47,543 nt of DNA, from IMG/VR virus record IMGVR_UViG_3300049893_002819, positions 1 to 47,543 of that record; one strand, written 5' to 3'. Within the stretch, counting starts at the first letter, position 1. Every line of letters starts with the position of its first letter. The notes under the pieces were generated by a model. That model saw only the letters and a list, made by a program, of their open reading frames with translations, did not search any database and was not told the DNA's origin. This stretch comes from a virus. Below, piece after piece: positions 7,678 through 16,239 of this stretch. A program made the position numbers and the translations under genes.

Positions 7678-8652
7678 TTACGCTGCCGAGTCCCACATAA
7701 CAATGCGGGCCTCAGATGCTACGGTTTGAACAAGGCCGAAGCCCCCCAGGTAGTACCATGCGACGCCCTTCGACCGACCGTAGTCCGTCGGAATCTTGGC
7801 ACGCATTTCCTCAGGGATTGCAACTCCTTCAGCCACCGTGTCTTCCCCAATGAAGAAGATCCAGTCGTTGCCCGACGCCCAGGCACTTCCAGTCAGACCT
7901 CCATCCGAGGAACGACCCTTCGGGATGTTCGTCTGCTCGACGTACCGGACGTTCTCGTACCGACCGATCTCAGCGTTGAAGATGAGCTGGATGCCAGGCA
8001 CCGTGTACTGGTGGATGGTCTCCAGATCGTTCTTCAGCCGACGGAGAGTCGTCGGCCAAGCAACGCCTACGTAGTCATCCCCGCTGTAAGCAGGAATGTT
8101 CCGCTCCTTCATCAGGTCCACAACGAGCTTGGCGTGCTCTTTCTGGAACGCGATGTTGTTCGTCGCGGTTGCGGTGCCATTCGTCGTGAGGGTGAGAGTT
8201 CCGGTGGACGTACCGGCGGCTGCCGGCACCACGTGGAGGGGAGTTGCCTGGAACTGAGCCCAAGCAGCGCGGTCAAACGTCTTCGTCGCGTCATTCCGCA
8301 TTGCTTGCATCACAGGCTTCCTCACTTCAAACTTCGAGAGGGCTTCCAGCTTACCGCTGTACGGCACGCTGTTCCCATACTCATTGATCGTGAGGGTTGC
8401 CTGCGTGATGGTGAACTGAGTCTCCGGCATGGTGTTGGTCTCAGTTAGAGTCCCACCTGCCGTCGCTGCATTGCCCACCACGTCCCAGGTGAAGATTTGA
8501 CCCTTCCCCTTTCCTTGCTGAGAAGCATCCTTCACATCGCAGAACTGGCGGAACCGCGTCATAGGCTGGAGAGCCTCGCGCAGTTCATTGCTCAGGTTCA
8601 GCGAGTAGAAGAAGCCACCCAGACTGTTTACTGCCCAAAGCTGGCCAGCCAT
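7678..8652 (-). CDS. Major capsid (coat) protein
   Basis: This 324-residue protein follows the scaffold gene, as expected for the coat. It starts MAGQLWAVNSLGGFFYSLNL; the N-terminal arm and a segment TFTITQ-like beta region followed by INEYGNSVPYSGKLE are typical of HK97-fold coat proteins of the P22/N4-gp56 type ('neyG..v..s..l' signature). The C-terminal half has WPTTLRRLKND and IGRYENVRYVEQTN, the recurring 'lr.d..f......' and 'ig.i.g.riv.t' features of this group. No processing site is apparent. An AAGGAA site lies before the ATG. Confidence 0.88.
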   Translation of the reverse strand: MAGQLWAVNSLGGFFYSLNLSNELREALQPMTRFRQFCDVKDASQQGKGKGQIFTWDVVGNAATAGGTLTETNTMPETQFTITQATLTINEYGNSVPYSGKLEALSKFEVRKPVMQAMRNDATKTFDRAAWAQFQATPLHVVPAAAGTSTGTLTLTTNGTATATNNIAFQKEHAKLVVDLMKERNIPAYSGDDYVGVAWPTTLRRLKNDLETIHQYTVPGIQLIFNAEIGRYENVRYVEQTNIPKGRSSDGGLTGSAWASGNDWIFFIGEDTVAEGVAIPEEMRAKIPTDYGRSKGVAWYYLGGFGLVQTVASEARIVMWDSAA

Positions 8653-8654
8653 GT

Positions 8655-9758
8655 CTAGGTTCCTTTTCGTTGTTGAGAGAGTTGATTCTTACCGCGATTT
8701 GCGGCCATGCCTGCGATGATTTCACTGGGCGTCGGGACCTTGACAGCAGCGGCAGCTTCCTGCAGCCTACTCGCAGCTGTGCGAGGTACAGGGACCGCTT
8801 GGGCCTTGCGCTCTTGTCTGGCGGCTGCCGTCCCAGGTGGGGTGGGCGAACCAGAGGGGGAAGTGCCGGGCTTGCTCAAGTTGAACGCCTTACGAAGATC
8901 ATCCCCAATGGACTTGTAGAGGTCCTTGTACGGGCGAGGGTCTGCCTCACCTCCCCTTTCCTTCGGCGCTCTCCGGCGGTTTTCTTCAACGAAGAAAAGA
9001 CGCTTGAGGTAGTCGTTGGCGAGGAGGTCCGCGTACTCAGTCTTCACAAAGTTCATTGCGTCTTGGAACAGGAGTTCGTCCTTCGCTGCGATCCGAGCTT
9101 GCTGGGCCGCAAACTGCTGGACTTGCTCCGGTGTTACAGCACCTCGGCCCCGGAGGGCACTCAGTGCTTCTGCTGCTTGCTCGGGAGTACCGAACTGGAG
9201 AGCGTTCGCAAGTTCTGCGTCGCTCTTTTCTTGTTGCTTGGGTACTGCGGGAGCCTCAGGGATTGCCTGGGGCGTCCCACGAACTTTTGCCTCAGCTTCA
9301 CGGAGAAGCTCTGAAGCCATCTTAAGGCGGAAGTCGGCCGCAGTTTCTTTCTGGAACGTGCGGAAGCCCGCGTCGATGATGGCTTTACCAGGGACCTCGA
9401 CCTCCTGTCCATCCACCTTCACCTTGTACATCTTCTCCGGCTCGATGGGTGGGGGAGCCGCCGGCGCAGTCTCACTCGCGGGGGAGGGAGTCTCGGGAGA
9501 GGGGTCCCCTGCAGGCTCCTCAGCTGGTACTGCCGCAGCAGCTTCGTTCAGAGGAGTTTCCGCCGGCGGCGGTGTCACGTTTCCTTCATCATCAATGGAG
9601 GGAGCAGTCTCTCCAGCAGCCTGGGCGTGCTGGGCAGCTACTGTCTTGGCGACTTCCGCCAGCGCGATGTTCCGCGGGTTATCCTGCGGATTCGGTCTAC
9701 GATACTCCTCTTCTTCAGGAGTCTCGGGAGTCGTACTTTGCGTGTCTTCAGTCGCCAT
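8655..9758 (-). CDS. Scaffolding protein
   Basis: This 367-residue acidic protein lies immediately upstream of the coat gene. Its N-terminal third is disordered and rich in Pro, Glu and Ala (TPETPEEEEYRRPNPQD). Near residue 110 a short ordered motif MYKVKVDGQEVEVPGKA is followed by helical, charged, coiled-coil-like sequence, and the C-terminus is basic (residues 340-367). This arrangement, with the ordered 'KVDGeE.evp' motif, is common in phage scaffolds, whose basic C-terminal helix binds coat. It overlaps the preceding gene by 11 bases and has a GAGGTGG ribosome site. Confidence 0.82.
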   Translation of the reverse strand: MATEDTQSTTPETPEEEEYRRPNPQDNPRNIALAEVAKTVAAQHAQAAGETAPSIDDEGNVTPPPAETPLNEAAAAVPAEEPAGDPSPETPSPASETAPAAPPPIEPEKMYKVKVDGQEVEVPGKAIIDAGFRTFQKETAADFRLKMASELLREAEAKVRGTPQAIPEAPAVPKQQEKSDAELANALQFGTPEQAAEALSALRGRGAVTPEQVQQFAAQQARIAAKDELLFQDAMNFVKTEYADLLANDYLKRLFFVEENRRRAPKERGGEADPRPYKDLYKSIGDDLRKAFNLSKPGTSPSGSPTPPGTAAARQERKAQAVPVPRTAASRLQEAAAAVKVPTPSEIIAGMAANRGKNQLSQQRKGT

Positions 9759-10074
9759 GTTCCACCTCTTGAAGTGCTCCGTCCGCAGCCTTGCCGGATA
9801 GGATCAGGTCTCTGAGCCAGCTCAACATGAACTGCGCTCGCCAGATTCGGTTCTGCAGGTCCTGGATGCGACGGCGCCGCCAGGGCCAGACTTTGTTCAG
9901 TTCCTCTTGGGAGAGGAGGACTTCTTGGTGAAGGCACCCTACAAGATGCCGACCAAGGTCGCTGTGCAAGAAATCCCGAGCTTGCATCCCCAAGTCGACC
10001 TCCGCAACGAGGGTGCGGGTCGTGGGATCCAGAGTCTCGAGGATGCTTTGCAGCTCTTCTTCAGATGTGTTCAT
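9748..10074 (-). CDS. Helical hypothetical protein upstream of scaffold
   Basis: This 108-residue helical protein starts MNTSEEELQSILETLDPTT; I chose the ATG that forms an ATGA overlap with the lipoprotein stop, rather than a further-upstream start. It is charged, with a WPWRRRRIQDLQNRIW segment, and has no membrane span. The family is unknown. Its position between lipoprotein and scaffold suggests a head-assembly role or simply a spacer gene. Confidence 0.6.
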   Translation of the reverse strand: MNTSEEELQSILETLDPTTRTLVAEVDLGMQARDFLHSDLGRHLVGCLHQEVLLSQEELNKVWPWRRRRIQDLQNRIWRAQFMLSWLRDLILSGKAADGALQEVEHGD

Positions 10075-10385
10075 GGAGTGATCCACGCAGTGCCATCTCC
10101 ACAATCCGTGGAGAAGTGTGGCATCTCGTTGTAGGAGGGATGGTCTAGGCCAGCAAAGTGCTGCTCTTCATGGCGCTTGACACATTGAATCTGGGCTGCA
10201 GTCATACCGCGTCGCAGTTCCATGATGCCTTCAGATAGCTTGGCGCATCCATCCAGCCTACGCCCACATGGGTAGTCCACGAAGCGGATCTCCTTGATCT
10301 CAATAGGTGCACGACCAGAGTAGACCCAGTACGGACCTTGAGTGGCGCAGCCAGATAGCAGGCTGAGGATCAGCAGCCTCTTCAT
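10071..10385 (-). CDS. Small lipoprotein with HExxH metal-binding motif
   Basis: This 104-residue protein begins MKRLLILSLLSGCATQG, a short signal peptide with a lipobox ending at C13, so the mature protein should be lipid-anchored to a membrane. Residues near 76-84 carry RHEEQHFAGLDH: HEEQH matches the zinc-peptidase HExxH, and the following D-H could supply another ligand. Further Cys residues suggest a disulphide. The ATG overlaps the stop of the fibre gene as ATGA. It may act in the periplasm or at the outer membrane during lysis or superinfection exclusion, or be an inactive metal binder; neither is shown. A spanin is less likely because no long coiled coil is present. Confidence 0.65.
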   Translation of the reverse strand: MKRLLILSLLSGCATQGPYWVYSGRAPIEIKEIRFVDYPCGRRLDGCAKLSEGIMELRRGMTAAQIQCVKRHEEQHFAGLDHPSYNEMPHFSTDCGDGTAWITP

Positions 10386-12301
10386 GGCGTCGTCATCGCC
10401 TGAAGTTGCGCTACGGGGAGGGCGGTTGGGTAGATGCGGACGTTGCGGGTGTTGCCGAACTGCCAAACGGTTCCGTTAGCTTCTCCAATAGCAATATTCG
10501 CTGATATCAAGGTTCCGTCGTACGTCCCGGCTGTCCCGGCGCTTCCATTAGCAAACGCCCTAAGTGACGAACCAGACCAACTAATTGCGCCTTTGTAGAT
10601 GGAATTAGCGCTAATAGCTGAAATCGTCGGGCCAGCTACAGTATTGGTTCCGTCAAAACAATTCACAGGGGTAGTTGCTCCGTTGTAATACATACGGCCA
10701 TTGCCGCCAGAATCCCCTACTGAAGCTGAGTTAGAAGTGACATTGAGACTGGAAACGGTCGCTTCGTTGTACAAACTACCGGCGGTGTTACTAAGGTTCC
10801 CCGCCAGCGCATACGTCAGCACATCCGCATTCCTCGTCACCGCCGCAGTCGTCGTGGGGATGTAGGAGGAGGCGAAGGAGGCGGCTTCGAGTTGGTTCCA
10901 CGCAAATCCTGCCGTGCCGGTTACCGCATTATCAAACCCGCCAGTAGACTGCGTGGCGTTAGCTGTCCCAGCTGGCATCATAAACATCGTCCACGTCGCT
11001 GCCGTGGCCGTAAAGATTATCTGAACACGCCACCAATTCACGTCAAAGGATGATATCGACGCCGCTGCACCCGTAGCGATGGTGTACCCAGTAAACCCCG
11101 TCCAGTTAGTTGCCACGCCATTAGACGTATCAATAGTCGCAAGCGCGATCAGCGTTCCAACCTGGAACGCTCCGACAATCGGATACGACGATTGCGCCCC
11201 AGAAGTTTTCTTGACGAGTACGGAATAGGTGTGCGTCGCCGCCGTAAGAATAACGTCCTGAGACTTGTACTCTGCCGCGCCAGCGTCATTGTCGGTTAGC
11301 GTCCACCCGCTAGTCGCACCATCCGGCCCAAGAAGGTTTTGCGTTGCGCCTGTCGTGCCTGTGTCCACCCAAGTCGTCGTAAGCGAGTTGGATTGGAAAA
11401 TTTTGTTCTCCCGCTGCCCCTCTGCCAGATAACCGAACGGGCCGGAGGCGTCCGTGGTGAGGGTTGAAGCGCCGTTCGCCGGAGTGATCGCCGCGCCCGT
11501 GGCCTCGGTGACGACGTTGCTCGCTACCGTGTTGCCGTTCAGGGTGGTGAAGTATTTGACGCCATCGACACCGGCTCCGTGGAAGGGGGCGGAGAGAACG
11601 CCTACGCTGACGTACTCGGAGGGGTTCTGGTTGGATTGGCCGGTGACGTTTTCAGCTTGTGGATGCCAAATAGCAACAGAATCGCCTGACGTAACAAGCT
11701 GAATTCCTATTATCCCTCCGCCTCCTACAGTAGTAACTGGCGCAGCGATCCTTTGCCATGAAGTTGTAACAGATGCGGTAATGTTGGTCCCCGTAGAACC
11801 AGCGCCACCATTAAACAAATTAATAGTACCAGAGCCCGTAATACGTCTTATATATATACTGTTTCGTACAGACCCTACGTTAGCGGCGTAATCAATCGCT
11901 TTGCGAATATCCCCATTGCCAGCAGTGGCGGTAAGCGTATAAGCGGTTACCCCACCGTCTGGGTCGGTTGCGCCGACAACGCTCGTAGAATTAACCAGTG
12001 TCCACCCGGAAGCTGCTGTAAGAACACCACTACTGGCATCCGTTGTGATCCAGTTATAAACCCTCCGCGCCCCCGTGAACCGCGCCTCGTTCTTCAGGCA
12101 CAGCTTCAGCAGCCCTTCCCAGTCCTGCACGTAAGAGTCCTGTGCGGGCGTGCTGTTGCGGGTGAAGGTCGGGGTCGCGCTCCCCATCGCACCCGTGGGC
12201 ACGAGCGTGTTCTGCAAGCCAGCAGCGAAGCTAGCGCCCTTCAAAGCTCCAGAGCTTCCGAATCCGTCAGCTGCTCCCATCCAGTGCACTGGGCTCGTCA
12301 T
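10382..12301 (-). CDS. Lectin-like (concanavalin A / CBM-like) virion surface or fibre protein
   Basis: This 639-residue beta-rich protein contains two related jelly-roll-like regions, roughly residues 95-220 (SGWTLVNSTSVVGATDPDGG, NSIYIRRITG) and 310-480 (GWTLTDNDAGAAEYKSQ, TYSVLVKKTSG). Each has a 'gWt...da.....' opening and a 'W.r......a' strand typical of carbohydrate-binding modules on phage fibres. A C-terminal LamG/ConA-like domain (about 520-630) includes GAISWSGSSLRAFANG and VRIYPTALPVAQLQAMT. It is likely displayed on the particle for glycan binding. It sits between portal and coat rather than in the tail block, so a head fibre or spike is possible. Confidence 0.72.
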   Translation of the reverse strand: MTSPVHWMGAADGFGSSGALKGASFAAGLQNTLVPTGAMGSATPTFTRNSTPAQDSYVQDWEGLLKLCLKNEARFTGARRVYNWITTDASSGVLTAASGWTLVNSTSVVGATDPDGGVTAYTLTATAGNGDIRKAIDYAANVGSVRNSIYIRRITGSGTINLFNGGAGSTGTNITASVTTSWQRIAAPVTTVGGGGIIGIQLVTSGDSVAIWHPQAENVTGQSNQNPSEYVSVGVLSAPFHGAGVDGVKYFTTLNGNTVASNVVTEATGAAITPANGASTLTTDASGPFGYLAEGQRENKIFQSNSLTTTWVDTGTTGATQNLLGPDGATSGWTLTDNDAGAAEYKSQDVILTAATHTYSVLVKKTSGAQSSYPIVGAFQVGTLIALATIDTSNGVATNWTGFTGYTIATGAAASISSFDVNWWRVQIIFTATAATWTMFMMPAGTANATQSTGGFDNAVTGTAGFAWNQLEAASFASSYIPTTTAAVTRNADVLTYALAGNLSNTAGSLYNEATVSSLNVTSNSASVGDSGGNGRMYYNGATTPVNCFDGTNTVAGPTISAISANSIYKGAISWSGSSLRAFANGSAGTAGTYDGTLISANIAIGEANGTVWQFGNTRNVRIYPTALPVAQLQAMTTP

Positions 12302-12302
12302 T

Positions 12303-12605
12303 CTAGTTCCCTGTGTAGCTCACAGTCACATCAACAGTTCCACCTACGTCCAGATAGAGACCTGTCTTGAAGTGGAAAGGAAGGGGATACCACGTCCCCG
12401 CTGCTGGAGTGAAGGTGTTCACAAGCACAGTCCCCGAGGCCGCTGTATTATCCCACAGTTTGATCGTCGGCGAGCCCGAGGCAGAAGCCACGAAGATTCC
12501 GCAAAGGAACCCTGCACCAGTTGCCACAAGCGTGTCTCCTGTAGCATTCAGATACCCCATACCACCCACTGCCGGAACCTGCACCCCAATCTGTTCTTGT
12601 GCCAT
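12303..12605 (-). CDS. Small beta-rich hypothetical structural protein
   Basis: This 100-residue protein starts MAQEQIGVQVPAVGGMGYLN at an ATG with AGGAG at 5-base spacing; an alternative upstream start lacks this. The rest is beta-rich (LVATGAGFLCGIFVASASGS, GLYLDVGGTVDVTVSYTG). It is a common pattern for small head- or fibre-associated proteins and it directly precedes the lectin-like protein. There is no known enzyme motif. I suggest a structural accessory protein. Confidence 0.6.
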   Translation of the reverse strand: MAQEQIGVQVPAVGGMGYLNATGDTLVATGAGFLCGIFVASASGSPTIKLWDNTAASGTVLVNTFTPAAGTWYPLPFHFKTGLYLDVGGTVDVTVSYTGN

Positions 12606-12616
12606 GTTATCTCCTT

Positions 12617-13018
12617 TCAGTGGAGAAGAAGCCAAACGGCTTTCTTCCTCCGTCGTTTACGGGTTTCTTCCTCTTCAGCATCCTCGATCCGTTTCTTGAG
12701 GAACTTGTCCACTTCTGCGAGCTTTGCGAGGACTCGCTTGCTGGCACTTGTTGCAGAAAGTTCAATGATGTAGTCATTGAGGTGGGCACGCTCCTCCCAC
12801 AACGCCTCCACAACCACTGGTTCAAGGAGTGCTTGGGCCGGCGGCAAGACTGTGATAACTTCATCTGGCTCGTCCTTCTCCCACCAGTAGCGAAGCTTCG
12901 CACGCCGACGGCGCCTCCGCAAGCGAGTGCTGTCTCCACCACCTGGCGGCTCGACGACGACTGGCGGGGGCTGAGGCCCTTCAGCTCCGAACGGCCTGAA
13001 GAGGAGGAGGAGAGACAT
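12617..13018 (-). CDS. Arg/Glu-rich helical hypothetical protein
   Basis: This 133-residue protein starts MSLLLLFRPFGAEGPQPPPV, then has a run of basic residues near position 33-40 (RLRRRRRRAKL) and ends in a long charged helix (DKFLKKRIEDAEEEETRKRR). Its ATG abuts the stop of the OGT-like gene. A second open frame covers the same bases, but this one continues the operon and has phage-like small-protein composition. Similar short, tryptophan-containing proteins with a polybasic stretch occur near phage structural genes. The function is unknown. Confidence 0.55.
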   Translation of the reverse strand: MSLLLLFRPFGAEGPQPPPVVVEPPGGGDSTRLRRRRRRAKLRYWWEKDEPDEVITVLPPAQALLEPVVVEALWEERAHLNDYIIELSATSASKRVLAKLAEVDKFLKKRIEDAEEEETRKRRRKKAVWLLLH

Positions 13019-14704
13019 TTAAGCACGTTGCTCCCACATCTTGTGGTAGGCCTGCTCGATGGCCTGGGGGTAGCCTTTCACCACAGGACTCTCGAGGAGC
13101 TCAGATCGGAGGGTCTTGCGAAGGTCCGCCAGCGCCCGGACATCTTGGGTTAATTCGACCGCTTTACGGACGTATTCTTCGTTCGTGTTTGCGATCCACT
13201 CCCGGCGACCCATCGCAGTCAGGACACTACTAGTGCTGCGACCAGACGCCTGGGTACCGTACTTCGTCACAATAGGTACACCCATGTAGAGCTGCTCCAT
13301 GCTCACAACCCCTCCACTGTGAGGGAAGGGATCAAGGATGATGTCAGCCTGCTGGTAGGCAAGCATATGATCCTGGTGGTTGGTGGAGATGGAGAAGAGG
13401 ACTCGGCGGGGATCAATGTCCTTGAGGATGCGGAGGACACGCTTCACGCTGTAGGGGCGCCGGTACGCATGGTCCTTCAGCTCGAGGCGGCTTTCCGGCA
13501 CAGCGAGGAGGATCTCTCTCCAAACAGCCAAGCACTCATCGCTGAATTTCTCGTACCGAGCGTAGCTGCCGAAGGTGAAATGCCCCTTCACGAAGTAGGG
13601 GAGCTGGCTTACACCTTTGAGATCGTAAGCTGGCGGCTTATACGTCACGACGCAAGGCACATCCCAAATCTTCTCTGCATAGTGGGGGCGCTCAGCCTCC
13701 GGCACAGCTACAGGGTCTGCGAGGAAGTAGTCAATCTCCGGGCAGCCAGTCCCATGGGCGAAGCCCCAAGCAGTTACTTGGATGGGAGCTGGCTTGCGGG
13801 TGAAGAGGCTCAGTCGGCCTCCATTTGTGTGGCCCGCGAGGTCCACGAGGATGTCAATGCGGTCTCTTCCAATGAGAGCATCTGCCTCTTCATCTGACAT
13901 CCTCGAGATGTCTCTCCACCGATCTCCAGCCGCATCCATGAAAGCCTTCGTCACGGGATCGGCTGCAGGGTCCACAGGGAGAGTGGAGTAGAAGAAGGGG
14001 AGGACCTTGCTTGTGTCGTGATTCAGCACGACAAGGCCGAAGATCATGCTCGCGCTATGGCACTTGAAGTCGCCAGAGACGTAGCCTACGCGCAGAGGGG
14101 CTACAGAACCGTTGATGCGACCCACTTGGTGGGTGTGCTTCTGGCCCTTGTAAGCGTTCGCCACGTACCAACCATCTCGCTTCTTGCGAAGGTCGGCGGG
14201 GGTAGCAGAGGTGAGCGTCTGGACGAAGCAGCTGTTGGGAGCTGCTTGGATGTGGGTGGGGTCTTCTGCGAGGATCTTCTCATAGTACTGGAGGGACTTC
14301 TCCGGCATCCCGGCAGTCGTCAAGATCGTGGCGAGGGCAAGCCAGGTTTCCTTGCAGGGAGCCACTTCCACACCGCTCTCAGCTGCCTTGAGCGCTTCAT
14401 CAATCCGGTCGGCCTCCAGACACATGAAGGCCCAGTTCATCCAGATAACGCCGTGCTTGCCTCCATCGAAGAGACTTGCTCGCTCGATAGTGAGGATAGC
14501 TTCATTCAGGTTTCCTGTCTGGGCGTAGAGGACAGCGAAGTTCTGTGTAGCAAGTGCGTGTGCTGGGTCAAGGCGGAGGGCTTGCCTGTAGTGGCGTTCA
14601 GCGTCAGAGAACTTGCTTGCAACTTGGGCTTCTAGGCCCAGGCGCATCCACTCGTCGGCTTGGTCAGACCCCTGCGGGGGGATGACGATGTAAGGTTGAG
14701 CCAT
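13019..14704 (-). CDS. TPR protein with GT41 (O-GlcNAc-transferase-like) glycosyltransferase domain
   Basis: This 561-residue protein has about four tetratricopeptide repeats (residues about 15-155; SDAERHYRQALRLDPAHALA is one) followed by a GT41 domain. Key blocks are LRVGYVSGDFKCHSAS (204-219, with the His that aligns to the conserved OGT histidine), VDLAGHTNGGR (287-297), PAPIQVTAWGFAHGTG (305-320), FGSYARYEKFS (378-388) and DIILDPFPHSGGVVSMEQL (454-472). This order matches bacterial OGT/SPINDLY-type enzymes that transfer a sugar from a nucleotide donor to Ser/Thr. The donor here is not known. Lying between the portal and fibre genes, it could glycosylate virion proteins, for example the repeat-rich neighbour. 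Confidence 0.9.
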   Translation of the reverse strand: MAQPYIVIPPQGSDQADEWMRLGLEAQVASKFSDAERHYRQALRLDPAHALATQNFAVLYAQTGNLNEAILTIERASLFDGGKHGVIWMNWAFMCLEADRIDEALKAAESGVEVAPCKETWLALATILTTAGMPEKSLQYYEKILAEDPTHIQAAPNSCFVQTLTSATPADLRKKRDGWYVANAYKGQKHTHQVGRINGSVAPLRVGYVSGDFKCHSASMIFGLVVLNHDTSKVLPFFYSTLPVDPAADPVTKAFMDAAGDRWRDISRMSDEEADALIGRDRIDILVDLAGHTNGGRLSLFTRKPAPIQVTAWGFAHGTGCPEIDYFLADPVAVPEAERPHYAEKIWDVPCVVTYKPPAYDLKGVSQLPYFVKGHFTFGSYARYEKFSDECLAVWREILLAVPESRLELKDHAYRRPYSVKRVLRILKDIDPRRVLFSISTNHQDHMLAYQQADIILDPFPHSGGVVSMEQLYMGVPIVTKYGTQASGRSTSSVLTAMGRREWIANTNEEYVRKAVELTQDVRALADLRKTLRSELLESPVVKGYPQAIEQAYHKMWEQRA

Positions 14705-16239
14705 TAGAAGAGATACCCTTGGATGACGACGTTACGGATGAAGTTTGCAGTAGAGCCTGTGAAGGCAATGCCGATGGTGGAGGGCCCCACAACGTCGTAG
14801 TAGCAGTTCTGGAGTTGCTCCTTCGTCACGCCAGCAGTCACCACCATGTTGACGTTGAGGCGACCTACAGTAACCATGGAGCCTTGGGTCCAGCTCGCAG
14901 AGGCGGAGAACTGCCCCATGAAGATGTCCATTGTGCCGCCAGCAACAGCAGAGGAGGCCACAACAGCTTGTATGTTCATCACTCGGAAGACCTTCCCGCC
15001 GGGAACAGCCCACTGGGTAAGAGCAGCCCCCGCACGATCCGGCCCTGTGAAGATTGTGAAGAGAAGAGTCGTGTTGACGGAGCCACCAGCAGTGGAGGTC
15101 ACACTGATGAAAACGGGGACGTACGCTTGGTCCTTATCTATCACAATCAGGGCAGTTGAAGCTTGTGCCACAGAACCTGCAGTGAACAACGCTCCACTCA
15201 CCGCTACTGTCTGCGTAGGGTTTAACCACACAGGAAGCCCAGTGACCGACACAGATGCTTGAGTCGTCACAGGCGCGACGTTGAGGATGCTTACAGTCCC
15301 TGTCGTGGTGCCCGCAATCGTAACTGTGACTGTAGTGGGATTCATAATCCACACAGCCTGGGCAGTACCAGTCGTCACACCAGTGGTGGTAATGAGCATT
15401 CCACTGACGTTCACAGTCACGCCGTTGGAGACAGTCACAGTTCCTGAGACTACCACAGGGACTGTGTTGAGGATGGTGCTTAGGGCAGTGATGCCGCTTA
15501 TCGCAATGATTGTGCCGATGGTCTGGCTGACAGCAATGGCAGAGATACTCACTGCCCCACTAATCGCCGGCATCGCAGAGATGCTCACGGCGCCTGAAAT
15601 CACCACAGTGTTGGAGACACTGATCGTCCCGCTCACCACAACTGTGTTGGAGATGCTCACTGTACCACTAACCTGCGTAGAGATGAGGACTGTCTGGCTG
15701 GCTCCCAGCCACACAAGGAGACCACTCATCCCAGAGGAACCAGTTGTGGAGAACCCAACGCCGGATACAGTCACAGTACCACTTACCACCGCACTGACAG
15801 ATACTCCTTGCTGAATAGTGACGGAAGCTCCAGCCACAGTGGGTGCTGTGTTGACAGTGAAGGTCGTCGGATTGATGGTGACTGTGCCGGAGACTTGGGC
15901 CACCACAGAGGCACCAGCTATTGTACCGGCGGTGTTTACAGTGAATGTCGTGGGAGCAATCGTGACAGTACCACTCACCTGCGCTACAACAGACACCCCT
16001 GGCACTACAGCCACAGAGCCATTCACCGTTACCGTGCCGCTCACTGCGGGCATGGCACTTATACTCACTGCACCAGAGACTCCAACCGCCCCGCTTACTA
16101 CTATCGTCCCATCAGCACCAATCCCAGTAGTGTCAAGCGCAGCCCCACCCACCAGCTTCATCTGCTGGAAGCCTACACCGCCAATGTCCTCGGCGGCGAC
16201 AGTGTAACTTGCGGTCGGATTTACAGGGACATTAGCCAC
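14704..16239 (-). CDS. Repeat-rich beta structural protein
   Basis: This 511-residue protein starts at GTG and overlaps the portal end by 8 bases. After a short leader, about 320 residues consist of degenerate repeats built on V-S-G-T/A-V-T/S-V/I (QVSGTVTI, NTVVVSGTIS, SGAVSISAMPA); one unit, VVAQVSGTVTIAPTTFTVNT, is present twice in tandem with small changes. Residues about 360-511 form a non-repetitive globular beta domain ending NFIRNVVIQGYLF. Ser/Thr-rich alternating strands suggest an extended beta fibre or stack. It is probably exposed on the head. The neighbouring OGT-like gene makes it a candidate glycosylation substrate; that is inference. Confidence 0.6.
   Translation of the reverse strand: MANVPVNPTASYTVAAEDIGGVGFQQMKLVGGAALDTTGIGADGTIVVSGAVGVSGAVSISAMPAVSGTVTVNGSVAVVPGVSVVAQVSGTVTIAPTTFTVNTAGTIAGASVVAQVSGTVTINPTTFTVNTAPTVAGASVTIQQGVSVSAVVSGTVTVSGVGFSTTGSSGMSGLLVWLGASQTVLISTQVSGTVSISNTVVVSGTISVSNTVVISGAVSISAMPAISGAVSISAIAVSQTIGTIIAISGITALSTILNTVPVVVSGTVTVSNGVTVNVSGMLITTTGVTTGTAQAVWIMNPTTVTVTIAGTTTGTVSILNVAPVTTQASVSVTGLPVWLNPTQTVAVSGALFTAGSVAQASTALIVIDKDQAYVPVFISVTSTAGGSVNTTLLFTIFTGPDRAGAALTQWAVPGGKVFRVMNIQAVVASSAVAGGTMDIFMGQFSASASWTQGSMVTVGRLNVNMVVTAGVTKEQLQNCYYDVVGPSTIGIAFTGSTANFIRNVVIQGYLF
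15204..16164 (-). repeat. Degenerate tandem repeats encoding VSGTVTV-type units
   Basis: The DNA repeats the pattern of ACTGTGAGTGGT-like codons (seen on the plus strand as accactcac/acagtc motifs) many times, with units mostly 8-24 codons long. Repeat boundaries are blurred by point changes. This region is prone to length change by recombination or slipped synthesis and is a place where assembly could have collapsed or expanded copies. Confidence 0.6.

Noticed and set aside
12607-13026. Alternative minus-strand frame overlapping the Arg/Glu-rich gene
   Set aside because: It is Ser/Arg-rich without a good start, whereas the other frame fits the operon spacing.
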